64,000 nt of DNA. Source: Molanna angustata. Its lineage: Eukaryota; Arthropoda; Insecta; Trichoptera; Molannidae. Positions 31,020 through 41,133 of the stretch are shown here, piece after piece. The number at the start of each line of letters is the position of its first letter. The first letter of the stretch is position 1. The position numbers were made by a program, and so were the translations under genes. The notes beneath the pieces are model-generated. The model worked only from the letters and a program-made list of their open reading frames with translations, did no database searches and was not told the origin of the DNA. The stretch spans positions 744,001-808,000 of the forward strand of contig OY754981.1 of assembly GCA_963576475.1 (NCBI GenBank), in the 5' to 3' direction.

Positions 31020-31925
31020 GTTTATTTATTTATTTGGGAAACATACAGCTTTATAATCTTAAACAAAAGGAAATTATTTTACACTTATGCCAAGAATGTT
31101 CCCTCGAATTATCAAATCTAATTAACAAACGAATATAAAACATAATTAACAAACATTGCCTAATTATTGAAAAAAACGTACACACAAAAAAACATGATTA
31201 AGAATGTTTTGAGAAAGAAAAAATAAAAATATTTCACAGTAAGATAGTTATAAAAAGACATCATTAAGCGTTAAATTAAATCATTAAGAAAAAAAAAACA
31301 AAATTCAGCATTAAATAAGAAAAAAAAATTATAAAATAAAGCTGTAACAAAAGACAAACACAACATAAAGCGTGAAGGAAAGAAAGTAAATTAGGGAGAA
31401 AGGAAAAGGATAAAAAAATGTGGATTGGAATAAGGAGTTTGTCACAGAGTTCGCCTACCCATATTTGCCCCGTATCGACCTTCGGTAAGCATCATAGCTC
31501 AAATGGAATATGTCGATGTCCGTAAAATTGTTATTGTATTGCCGACAGATTCTGATGAAAGGAGAGTTTTGTCTATAATTTGTTCGACAGAATGGTATAT
31601 GAAAAACTTCTGGTCTTCTGGTCGCTTTTCGTGGGACTTGTAATGAAATGTAGCTTTATATTATTTCAGGTGAGTCAATGTGGTTACGTATTATTTTATA
31701 TAATAAGGATTGGTCAAATATAATTCTTCGGCTCTCCAAGGCAACCAGTTTATAAAAGTGCATGGATTCAGAGTAATTTGAGAATTGTGTGTTCAGTCGA
31801 TAATTAAGATGTTTTATAAACTTTATTTGCACACTTTCTAGTCTTGTTATGTATGTTTGATAAGTTGGACTCCAAATAGGAGTACAGAATTCTAGATGCG
31901 GTCGTACGTAAGTAGTGTAAAGTTT
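31020..31925 (-). pseudogene. LINE (jockey/CR1-like) RT C-terminus and 3' UTR
   Basis: On the minus strand, from 31925: TTYVRPHLEFCTPIWSPTYQ, then YITRLESVQIKFIKHLNYRL, LVALESRRIIFDQSLLYKII, NHIDSPEI, a stop, VPRKATRRP and FHIPFCRTNYRQNSPFIRIC. The order YVRPxLEYxxPIWxP, LExVQxxF, LxxRR...DLxxLYK and RTxxxxxSPxxR is the thumb-to-terminus signature of this group. The 3' UTR runs to 31020 and ends TTTCCCAAATAAATAAATAA. There are internal stops, so it is inactive. Confidence 0.85.
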
Positions 31926-31934
31926 TAGAAGGGT

Positions 31935-32042
31935 GTTACACGCACGTATCGTGCTTCCTTTAATAAGTTGATGTACACCTCTGGTTCATGCAACATCTGT
32001 CGCTGGTTACCCCTTATTGTGAGATAGGCCGTGATGGTATGA
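31935..32042 (+). mobile_element. Short retroelement C, 3' part
   Basis: TTACACGCACGTATCGTGCT, CATCTGTCGCTGGTTACCCC, then GTGAGATAGGCCGTGATGGT and ATGAAT. It abuts the 5' break of the LINE at 31925. Confidence 0.75.
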
Positions 32043-32164
32043 ATTATGATGGTATTTAACTTTTTAATGAATCACTCAAAGATATATAAAAACAGCCTCG
32101 TAGTTTATCGATATGGAATTACAATTAACAATAATATAGTCATATCAATAATTTCACGATATAT

Positions 32165-32255
32165 GTCACAGTGTGGGATAACCAGCGACAGGTGTGTGGG
32201 AGTGCAGTACTTATATAACACGAGCGTTTATTTCCACATTATTTTTGTCAGACCT
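32165..32255 (-). mobile_element. Short retroelement C, minus-strand fragment
   Basis: TCACAGTGTGGGATAACCAG, CGACAGGTGTGTGGGAGTGC; inverted relative to the copy 120 bp to its left. Confidence 0.7.
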
Positions 32256-32900
32256 ACAAATAATATAGTTTTACCCGCTTTCTTTAGAACGCGGTCAAAT
32301 AAAGTTATACTTACCTTAATAAAAAAATAACATAAATAAATCGACACGTATCTCATTTGAATTTGCTTTAGATCTGATCTATCAAACTCTTTAATACATA
32401 TATATGCCCGGCGATAAGTCTTCACCAAAAACTGAAATGTTTCGTTGAAAGAAGCGAATATAGTAAGGGATATTTTTATAGGTTGCAATATTATGTACCT
32501 ACTAGCATAATAAACCAGCGTGGTCCGGTTAGACGGGACCATTAATCTTACACACTTACATTTAATGCAACAGAAACAAATTGTGTGCATACATACAGTA
32601 CCTCATATTATATTATTTAATGTCCTCGCGTCTCTTTGGCTTGAAGGAATGTCCAATGTCCACGTGTATGGGTTTATTATGTATGTTAACAAACTGGCTA
32701 CAAAAATGTTAAGAGCGATATCGACATAAGAAACAGATTGGAAAAGATGAAAAGTTTTTAAAGGGAGTGGACTTACTGCGCCAGCTGTCTTGTTACTTCT
32801 CTCTTTCGCGTAGTTCTTCTATCCTTCACGTCACTGGTTCAACAATGGTTCACTACACTTGTATGTACCTAATACGTGCGAGTTCTGTGAATGTATTTTA
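32256..32900. other. No recognisable feature
   Basis: Several overlapping short frames on both strands, none with a recognisable motif. Confidence 0.4.
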
Positions 32901-32901
32901 A

Positions 32902-33864
32902 GGGCCGGTCTTATAAACGAAAGACCAAATATTCGTAAGTATGTTAACGATTTACTAACGGATGGATGTTCCTAAGTAGATAATTCTATAGGCGGTATTA
33001 TAAAACTATTTTAACTGTCCGTTTATTTGACAGTTACAGTCTAATGTCTTAGACTACAATGGATTTTCAATAGATTTGTATTGGACTATAATGGATTGTA
33101 ATGGATAAAGCAAAGCGGTGCTGTCATTGCAATATATAAACAGAGTGTTTAATTTTTTTTATTACTTCAAACAATATCAAAAATTACAAAAATGGTGATA
33201 ATCCTTTATTATTTAGCTAGCGCGCTGGATTAGCAATTCAGTGGACGCGGGTTCAAATCTCGCCTCAACTGATTTTATTCACTTATATCACAAGCATTTA
33301 TGCCTAATTTATGGCATTTAAATGAAAATTTAAAAAACATATTGCATATGTAGTAACTAGTTACAATTATTTATTCATTCATTTTTTTATTTTTAATTTA
33401 ATTTTATTTTTATTTAAAATTTAAAAAAAATAATTAAAATAAAATAAAACTAAATTCAGTGTCATCAATGTCATGTTGAAATAATAAAATATTTGGTCAA
33501 ACACAAACTTGTAATCAAATTCGTTTAGGTTATTAAAAATCACTGTCGACTGACATTTTTTATCGAAAAAAAGCAATTCAATATAAAAATCCAAAAAATA
33601 TAAAACAGTATTTTTCAAAATATTCGTAGGTAATATTAAAAATGTACCGCAACATAAGAAAACAAGTGTGAAAAAACTCAATCCTTCCATAACTTATCGT
33701 TAACGAACGCTTAATCGGTGGTCCGACCGTCGGTTAAGGCTATCGGTAAAATTTTACTAAAATTTAACTAACGGATTGTTACAAGACGAAATATAGAGCA
33801 TTTGTATCAAATTTCGGTTTGTTTGGTCTGAAAACTAACTAACGGACGTTTATAAGACCGGCCC
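32902..33864. mobile_element. TIR transposon remnant, GGGCCGGTCTTATAAACG ends
   Basis: An exact 18-bp terminal inverted repeat, GGGCCGGTCTTATAAACG (32902-32919) and its complement (33847-33864), bounds 963 bp. Subterminal TAACGGAT and ACTAACGGA words sit on both sides. A SINE D copy lies inside (33213-33315). A minus-strand frame (33421-33690, 89 codons, F/L-rich) does not resemble a transposase that I know. Confidence 0.75.
33213..33315 (+). mobile_element. tRNA-derived SINE family D (nested)
   Basis: TTAGCTAGCGCGCTGGATTA, GCGGGTTCAAATCTCGCC, then ATTCACTTATATCACAAGCA. The first bases of the A box are altered. Confidence 0.7.
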
Positions 33865-33904
33865 TAAAAGTTATGTTGAACCTTAATTAAGGAGTATTTT
33901 AATT

Positions 33905-34262
33905 TTGTAATCCTCCCGAAAGATGAAGAATATTATAAATAAAAGAAAAGTGAATTCCTTGAGGTGGTTTGGACATATTGAAAGAATGAATGATGAACGA
34001 CTGACCAAAAAAATATACATGGGTGTAAGAGATGGAGTGAATAGTAGGGGTCGCCCCAGAAAGGGATGGCATGACCATGTGAATGATATTTTGAATGAAG
34101 GAAATATTAGAAGCTTGAATAATCGACGAGCATGTATGAGACGATGCATGGATGTAAAGGAAGCTAGGAATGTATGCAAACATAGAAGAGTATGGCGCTC
34201 GGTTCTCTCTGATTACCCCGTAAGGGATATGGCGTGCTGGTATGTATTTGTGTAGGTATGTA
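33905..34262 (+). pseudogene. LINE family A, C-terminal pol fragment, open frame
   Basis: From 33950 the frame reads VNSLRWFGHIERMNDERLTK, RGRPRKGWHDHVNDILNEGN, RRCMDVKEARNVCKHRRVWR and YPVRDMA, about 90% identical to the copy at 20393-20790. In this copy the stop after RDMA is lost by substitution (TGC) and the frame runs on a few codons. The TATGTATT tail is degenerate. Confidence 0.85.
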
Positions 34263-34401
34263 TGCAATCCTCCCGCTCGTTATATTTATCTATTGAGTAT
34301 AATTAGGTATCTATTTGTATTTCTTTTACATGATCGTGCCATGTTTACCGTATTTCACATTTTACCTCTCATTCTACTTCTTCACTGAAAAAAATATGAT
34401 T

Positions 34402-34990
34402 ATTAAACATTGGTTATAGATATTTTAACTAAAATGGAGGCTCAATTTTAGTTATTAAAAGTGTACGGTTTTGTTATGTTCAATGCAGTTGGTTACGAGT
34501 AACCAAATGTTGTGCAATTGGTAGCTTAAGTTTAGTTGTAATAACTGAATAAGGTTTGGCTGTGTTCAATACAGTTGGTTATAAGTAACCAAATGTTTTG
34601 CAATTGGTAGCTCAATTTTAGTTGTAATAACTGAATAAGGTTTGGCTGTGTTCAATACAGTTGGTTATAAGTAACCAAATGTTTTGCAATTGGTAGCTCA
34701 ATTTTAGTTGTAATAACTGAATAAGGTTTGGCTATGTTCAATACAGTTGGATACGAGTAACCAAATGTTTTGCAATTGGTAGCTCAAGTTTAGTTGTAAT
34801 AACCGAATAAGATTTGTCTGTGTTCAATACAGTTGGTTACAAGTAGCCGTATGTATTTTAATTGGTAATTAAAGTTTAGTTATTATAACCGTACGGTTTG
34901 TTTGTGTTCAATGCAGTTGGTTATGGGTTAGTAAATGTTTTGTAAGTGCTCACGTTTAGTTATTATAACTGTACGAATGTGTTTGGTGAC
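34402..34990. repeat. 86-bp tandem array with internal palindrome
   Basis: The word CAGTTGG recurs at 34487, 34573, 34659, 34745, 34831 and 34915, a steady period of 86 bp (84 for the last). Each unit holds GGTTACGAGTAACC or GGTTATAAGTAACC, an inverted repeat with a 2-base centre, followed by AAATGTTTTGCAATTGGTAG. The outer units are diverged, the central ones nearly identical. A lone partial unit lies at 35161-35190. Confidence 0.9.
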
Positions 34991-34999
34991 GAGTGGTTT

Positions 35000-35739
35000 T
35001 GGTAACAAAACATTTTTTTTTATTTATTTCGAAAAGTGAATACACAATATTCTTTAATTGTTAATATACAGATACATATGTAATTGTACATATATATTAT
35101 TACGCGATGGAAAGATTTTCATACATGAATATCAAATCGATTCACCTTTGATTTCAATAATTTGGTTACGAGTAATCAAATGTTTTGAAGTCACCATAAA
35201 TTTGATGCTATATAAATTTGTGATTTTATCAAATTCTCTTGAATTTTATGTTCAGATATTTTAATATACCTGTTGACAAACGTCAACAGATCATATTAGT
35301 TGATTTAAATCAGAGTAGTTTTATCCCTATAGGTACTTAAATTAGATTGTTCACAGGTGAGGTTACTCGCATTATTTCGCTTGGCGAGCTCTACACGTGT
35401 AATATATCAAATTTACTCAAATCGTAAAAACGAATCAAATTATATTTGTGTGAAATAAGTGAATTGAAGATTATGAAGAGGGTTGAACAATTGGTAGGTA
35501 TTATTTTTTGAAGACATTTCCGTAGCTATTCACCGCCCAACTGCAATGACTAGGTGCATTTCCCGTACCTTCTTCAACCCTATCTATCTCTTTATGTTAA
35601 GGGATGAAACATCCCCCGGCAGATGTTGTCCTTAAAAAAGACTTCTACGTTCTTTCATCACTGTACAGTCAGTAAATTATTAATATAAAAATAAATTTAT
35701 TAAAAATTTTATTGCAAACATTGTGGAACTCCATATTAA
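35000..35739. other. No gene; stray unit of the 86-bp repeat
   Basis: Contains GGTTACGAGTAATCAAATG at 35163, a piece of the neighbouring array. The rest is unassigned. Confidence 0.4.
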
Positions 35740-36006
35740 TAGCAAAATATTTTAGTAATTTTTACTAAAACATGAACAGCAAAAAACTTTATACAATCCA
35801 CTTCACATTTATTTTTCGTTAAAACGTTTTCGGATTTTTCAATCCATCTTCAGTAACAACTAAAATGTACAAAATATACATTTTAGTTGTTACTGAAGAT
35901 GGATTGAAAAATCCGAAAACGTTTTAACGAAAAATAAATATGATGTGGATTATACAAAGTTTTTTGTTGTTCGTGTTTTAGTAAAAATTACTAAAATATT
36001 TTGCTA
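35740..36006. mobile_element. Inverted pair of Penelope-like termini
   Basis: Two 130-bp arms (35740-35869 and 35877-36006) are complementary at about 95% and separated by 7 bp. The right arm reads TTACTGAAGATGGATTGAAA, then CCGAAAACGTTTTAACGAAA and AATAAAT. The series ACTGAAGATG...GAAAACGTTTTAACG...AATAAA resembles the terminal region of Penelope-like elements. No protein is encoded. Confidence 0.6.
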
Positions 36007-36139
36007 TAAATAAATAAAACTATAAAGACTATGTTAATTTCCTTTTAATACATATAAACTTATTACAATTTTGTTTTAATTTTCTATAAATACCCTCGTA
36101 ATTCAATTTCCATTTAACTATTAATACACCCAAATTTTA

Positions 36140-36300
36140 ATTTTATTTATTTTATTTATTTATTTAAGATTTGGTACACGGTTAACATACAATATACATA
36201 AACATAATATCAATCACAACAAAGCTACCGTAGGTACACACAAAAATCCCACAAGGCATAGCCTGTCTGTGGGTATACCAATTAAAAAAAAATATTCAAA
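36140..36300 (-). mobile_element. Probable LINE 3' untranslated end
   Basis: TTTATTTATTTATTTAAGAT then AAAATCCCACAAGGCATAGC and CTGTCTGTGGGTATACC. On the minus strand it is a 3' UTR with an AAAT tail; no coding part is kept. Confidence 0.4.
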
Positions 36301-36774
36301 ATTATTTCGTTAATAACATTAGTTATTTATAAAAATAAAATAGAGCAAATTGCTTAGGCAGGAAACAAGTGCAAAAAATATAAAGTATACAAATTAGGTA
36401 TATATAAAAACATACATACACATTCTATTTGAATTTTAATTATTCATTTATTTAATTAACTTACGAAAAGTTCCTAATAATATCATAATTTATACCTCAC
36501 TAGGGCTCTTCTGAATTGAGGTCCACAATTTTACAAACATTAAGGTCAGTGTAAAACATATAAAAAACTATGTTATACTAAGATTCAGTTACCTACCAAA
36601 TACAGAATATAAATATATTCATTTTTTTATAAAGCTCATTAATCCCGTTTAATTTTATGAACATATTCTTCATACTTAGGTACTTCATAAACACACCAAA
36701 ATAGTTTTATAAATCGTTCAGATAATATGCTCTTAGAATATACAAAAATAAATTTATTCGTAGTTAAAAAAATC
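36301..36774. other. No recognisable feature
   Basis: AT-rich, only short frames. Confidence 0.45.
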
Positions 36775-36920
36775 TTCCTTGCACCTTGCGCAAGTGGCGA
36801 ACAATTTATATGCCAATTTCTATCAACCAACGAGTATTTCTAGTCCAGAGAAGCAATATTTGCCTGGGAAATTAAGTTAATTAAATTACTCCTATGATGG
36901 AGATTGAACCTAGGACGCTT
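36775..36920 (-). mobile_element. tRNA-derived SINE family M
   Basis: CCTTGCGCAAGTGGCGAAC, GCCAATTTCTATCAACCAAC, CCAGAGAAGCAATATTTGCC, then GGAGATTGAACCTAGGACGC (complement of a B box). The clearest copy of the family. Confidence 0.6.
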
Positions 36921-37560
36921 TGAAAACGTTTTTGTAGTATATTTTTTGATATTAGTCAGCCATAGCAGCTATATATATACCAATTCAGCGATCTTGAATT
37001 TAAATTCTATCTCAACCTATATTTTCTTACATGTTCATGTAAGAATTTTTTTCTTAAATATAAATTACTCATTAACAAATAATCATGAAAAATAAGAAGA
37101 AAATTAATATACCCATAATATTTGCAAGACTGTACATCGATCTTTTTAAAACTAAATATGTGCCTTATTGAAAAGGTGTTCCTGAAATTAAAGGAAAAGG
37201 GGTTGCGATGCACACGTGATACTTCCATACTAAATCTAGCGTCAATAATTTGTTTCTGTAGTAATACAACCCTTACATCGAAGGCATTGCAGAACGACCT
37301 TGAGGCAACTTTTTTTTACGTAATTTATTTACATACATACCTACATAGTTACACTATAGGGTGGTACTATAATTAAATGGACTATTTCTGTAACTAGGTG
37401 GAGTCGAAAGGGTTATATCAACTTACCCAGATATATGAAACTCTACATGATTCGCCTACTGACATCCTATTGATCAGCGATAACTAACTATTGGTTTCTG
37501 GGATAAACTGTTTAAAATTACAAAGAAAAATCCTTTATTTTTGAAGTATTATTTTGCCAA
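36921..37560. other. No recognisable feature
   Basis: Short frames on both strands without motifs. Confidence 0.45.
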
Positions 37561-37564
37561 TGTA

Positions 37565-38010
37565 ATATTTTTACTCCTCACTACCCCAAGAGGATAGAGT
37601 GGGGGAGTTATGAATTCGTAATTTTTGTAATTCAGATTATCAAATAGTATCATTCTGAGATTGTATTCTGAAAGTTTCATCATAATGTATCTGTGTGTGT
37701 GTGCTGTGTTCTATGTACGGCGTGTTTATTCTACTTTATGGATTATAGTACTCTAACGATTCCTTTCAAATTTTGCTAATTTGTATATCTAATACTCGCT
37801 TAGACCCCATTAGATTTTTAAGAATATCAGATTAGTGCTTCGCAATTTTTTTAACTGCCAAATATTTCAAAGTGAAAAAGGCACATCACTTTCATACAGT
37901 AGCATTGAGGAATTATCAAGTTTTCATAATAATATATTTATGTCAAAAATAATTTAACTAACTCATTTCATGAAAATGCTGAAAATTTTCCATACCTTGC
38001 TAATGAGCCC
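37565..38010 (+). mobile_element. Repeat H, plus-strand copy without the minisatellite
   Basis: TTTTTACTCCTCACTACCCC, GATAGAGTGGGGGAGTTATG, CTGTGTGTGTGTGCTGTG, TTCTATGTACGGCGTGTTTA, and later AACTGCCAAATATTTCAAAG. An internal deletion removes the CAAGCTTAGGGAACT part. Confidence 0.75.
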
Positions 38011-38054
38011 ATTAGTGTGCAATATATTTGTTTATACTATTTAAAAAAAATCCT

Positions 38055-38205
38055 TTTTTTACACCCTGTAGATACAAATGGAGAGTTTATTGCTTAATAG
38101 TAATTATTCTTTACAACCAACTAGTGTTTTCAGACTAGAAAAACAAAAATTTCGAGAGAAATCATTTATTAAAATATGCTTGGCTTCGTGTCCTGGGACC
38201 CTAGC
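38055..38205 (-). mobile_element. tRNA-derived SINE family M, diverged
   Basis: ACACCCTGTAGATACAAATG to GTCCTGGGACCCTA, with AACCAACTAGTGTTTTCAGA and CTAGAAAAACAAAAATTTCG in the family order. Weak similarity. Confidence 0.4.
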
Positions 38206-39535
38206 AGAGAATAAATTTGTTTAAAATCATTATTATTCGCGCAATATTGCTACTCTGTACTGGAAACACCGGTAAATTGGAAGGAATTGCCTTTTGGCGA
38301 TATACTCGCCACTCTAAACGTGTTGTACAGAAGTTCTGATTCATAAAAAATGAAACCCCAATTTATCAATGATTTCGTCACACATAGATCCAGCATGTTA
38401 CTCCTGGCGAAGACTTACATACATAAAATAATAATCGAAGGAGTTTGTATGTACATAAAAGGGTAACGTGTGTGGAATATTGAACGTTAAATTAGCACAA
38501 TATAAGGTTGAGAGACATTGAAGTGTTCAGGTTATAAAGATTGAAGTGAAGTGTTATGGTAATAGAGTATAAATTGTTCAGTTATAAGAAATAATATTTT
38601 ACCATCTCTTGATAATATCATGCCGCACGATCATTCCCTCAAAGAGTACTCTCTATTTCTACTAAGAATGACTAGGTATTTGCGCATGTCACCGCCCATT
38701 AGGCGTACTTTTCTTCAAGCAACGGCGTAAATAAATGGGGTAAAAAAAACACGTCAATATTGTGAAGTATTATTATTTTTAAACAAAAAAGACAATAACT
38801 TTCCTTATATACAGTATAATTAAATGGGCATAAAGCACTCTTTGCAGGGTGAATTGCATAGTACAAAAAAAACTTGATTTCATTCTAAGTTATATAAATT
38901 TTAGGTACCTTTATAAAAACAAATAATGACATAAATAAGGAAAGTAGGTAATTGAATTTATTTTTAATGTCATAAAATTATTATGTATAAGTAAATAATG
39001 ACAAGAAACAAAGAAAAGAACTTGATATATTTTTAATGCTATTAAAATATTATTTGAAAGCAAAAAAAAATACAAAAATAAATATATAAAGTTGAATATT
39101 TTACCTGTGCATTTTTATTTCTCTTAAATGGCTAAAGTGACGAATTGGGGTTAATATTTTCCATGTTGCTAATACACTGTTAATAACTACACTGGAGATG
39201 TCGACTGACTTAACTTTTATACCTGTGATTAGTCTACCATTTATTGCGGTGGGCGGTACCTGCGCAAAAGGGGGTCTAAAAACGGTTCTTAGTTGGTCGC
39301 TCTTAAGAGAACTGAAGAATAGGTACCTACTTTATAATAATATTATAGATTGTTATAATAACATGTTATTTACATATATTTATTTAACTTTTTACGTCCA
39401 TATTTGTCATACTAGACGCACATCGATGTTTGCAATATTAAATGCTGAATAAATAACGAATGCAAGTAGACAATTTGTAATTTATCGACTGTGAATTCTT
39501 GGTGGAATAACTAGGAAATACAATCCAGCAGCGTT
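38206..39535. other. No recognisable feature
   Basis: 1.3 kb of AT-rich sequence without coding motifs or shared repeats that I can detect. Confidence 0.45.
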
Positions 39536-39539
39536 TTTA

Positions 39540-39692
39540 ATCGTGAACGTTGCGCAGCCGCATAAGGTGATCACGTAAACCAGCTGATGACAGGTCGTAA
39601 GCCCTGTAGGTGCCTAGAGTTCCTGGTTCTTTTATAATATCCCAACTTCTTCTCTATTGAGACGTTAAAAAGTTTGTTAATAAAAATGACAT
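39540..39692 (-). mobile_element. Repeat G, copy 3
   Basis: GTGAACGTTGCGCAGCCGCA, GATCACGTAAACCAGCTGAT, GACAGGTCGTAAGCCCTGTA, CTCTATTGAGACGTTAAAAA, collinear with copy 2. Confidence 0.7.
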
Positions 39693-39834
39693 ATTTGTCT
39701 TTAACTACATATTTTTAATAACGCCAAAACACTAAAATATAATAATTTGATTTTCTAATATATATTCAATAATTTGGATTTAAGATTTTTTAGTTTAGTA
39801 CGTAAATTTATATATACGTACATGGATTTTTACG

Positions 39835-39893
39835 TATTACTGTACACATACTATAGCCATCGACAGTTGGATATCGTGTGTTACATGCAACTA
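39835..39893 (+). mobile_element. Repeat J, 3'-terminal fragment
   Basis: CATCGACAGTTGGATATCGT then TGTTACATGCAACTAGT, the last 45 bp of the longer copies at 55005-56112 and 57425-58557. Confidence 0.65.
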
Positions 39894-39990
39894 GTAGAAT
39901 AAAACAATTTATATTAATATGGACACTGGACACTAGAAGAGAATGGAAAACCGAGATTTTTTTTTTTTTATATAGAAAAATGAATATGTC

Positions 39991-40318
39991 CTTGGTATGT
40001 CAAGTGACATCGAAAAATTTATTCAAACCTGTAAAACGTGTCAAACATTTCAAAATAATAATATAAAAGATTCTTTGATACAAACTCCAACACCATTGTT
40101 ACCTTTTCAATGTATAGCAATGGACATAGGAGAATATCAAGGAAAAAATTATTTAATAATTGAGGATTATTATTCAAAATTTTTAGATATAATTTACATA
40201 AAAACTAAATCCTCCAGTGAAATAATTAAAAAACTAAAATGTGTATTTTGTAATCATGGTATTCCTTTAGAAATAAGATGTGATAATAACCCATTTAACA
40301 GTTTAGAATTTAAGAAAA
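39991..40318 (+). pseudogene. Gypsy integrase fragment, plus strand
   Basis: Reads GMSSDIEKFIQTCKTCQTFQ (CxxC half of the HHCC zinc finger), then FQCIAMDIGEYQGKNYLIIE (first catalytic Asp) and GIPLEIRCDNNPFNSLEF (second Asp). It stops within the catalytic core, before the Glu. It is the same sequence as in the minus-strand copy, but includes 13 residues (KCVFCNHGIPLEI region) missing there. The homology begins abruptly at CTTGGTATGTCAAG and ends at a junction into RNase H near 40318. Confidence 0.85.
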
Positions 40319-40720
40319 TTGTTAAAGAAGGGTTGTCAATGGCAATGGAACATAGACCAACAAACTGCCTTTAAAAATTTAAAATGTAAACTTGTATCAG
40401 CTCCGACATTAAAGATTTTTGATATTAATAAGGAAATAGTAATTCAATGCGATTCAAGTAAAAACGGATTAGGTTGTTGTTTAATGCAGGAAAATCAACC
40501 GATTGCATTTGCTTCAAGAAGCTTAACATCTGCAGAGCAGAATTATTCCATGGTGGAAAAAGAAATGCTAGCGATTGTTTTTAGTGTAAACAAATTTCAT
40601 CAATATATTTATGGCCATAAAGTAACAATTAATACTGATCACAAACCACTAATTACGATAGTTAATAAGGATATTCATAAAAATACTAACAGACTACAAA
40701 GATTACAGTTGAAATTATTA
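40319..40720 (+). pseudogene. Gypsy RNase H fragment, plus strand
   Basis: Starts QWQWNIDQQTAFKNLKCKL, the connector after RT. Then IVIQCDSSKNGLGCCLMQEN (first acidic residue), NYSMVEKEMLAIVFSVNKF (Glu) and TINTDHKPLITIV (Asp): the RT-type RNase H fold of gypsy elements. It breaks at LQLKLLK, where the next 35 bp are inverted. In the native order RNase H precedes integrase; here it follows an integrase fragment. Confidence 0.85.
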
Positions 40721-40757
40721 AAATCCGACCCTCGTAAATATTTTACATCTAAGTCGT
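40721..40757 (-). repeat. 35-bp in-place inversion within the RNase H copy
   Basis: After TTGAAATTATTAAAA the sequence reads TCCGACCCTCGTAAATATTT and on to AAGTCGTA. This is the exact complement of the segment that follows that same sequence in the intact minus-strand copy (42104-42140). Confidence 0.8.
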
Positions 40758-40799
40758 ATTTTAATATTGTTTTAAATATTATAATAAATTAAAACACAT

Positions 40800-40971
40800 T
40801 GTGTGACAGTCAGTTTAGGTTGAAAAGTAACCTTCCTCTTTATTATTTCAAAACCATAGCAGCAAAAAACAATATAAAAATTATAGAAATAAAACAATGA
40901 TAAATGTTCCACATTTAAATATTTTAACACATCGAATCCAACAATAATAATTTTCCATAGATTACACAACA
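40800..40971 (-). mobile_element. Gypsy LTR copy 1 (3' LTR in the minus sense)
   Basis: On the minus strand it starts TGTTGTGTAATC and ends CTGTCACACA (TG...CA, 172 bp). It is identical to 42960-43131 over its whole length; identity continues for another 24 bp to the left (40776), so the true boundary may be wider. It is preceded on the minus strand by the purine run AGACTAAAGGAAGGAG (40972-40987), a good polypurine tract. Confidence 0.85.
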
Positions 40972-40987
40972 CTCCTTCCTTTAGTCT
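40972..40987 (-). other. Polypurine tract next to the LTR
   Basis: Minus-strand AGACTAAAGGAAGGAG directly abuts TGTTGTG. A purine run in this place primes plus-strand DNA synthesis in LTR retrotransposons, and it fixes the element's sense as minus here. Confidence 0.75.
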
Positions 40988-41133
40988 CTTCCAAATATGA
41001 TTCTTATGTCCTAGCATTTTTATAAACAAGTATTATTAATATTAACTTACATTTCTATATCCAATTTTATTATATTATATTTAAAGTAAAGTCTTATAAA
41101 CTAGCATTTTTAAACAATCTTATTCCTATTGCA

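Noticed and set aside
34402..34990. 86-bp array considered as a CRISPR-like or centromeric array
   Set aside because: Units are head-to-tail without variable spacers and there are only about seven, too few for a centromere call.
40772..41029. Minus-strand frame over the gypsy LTR (and its copy at 42899-43132)
   Set aside because: It lies within the identical LTRs and the flanking purine tract; no known LTR-encoded protein resembles it.
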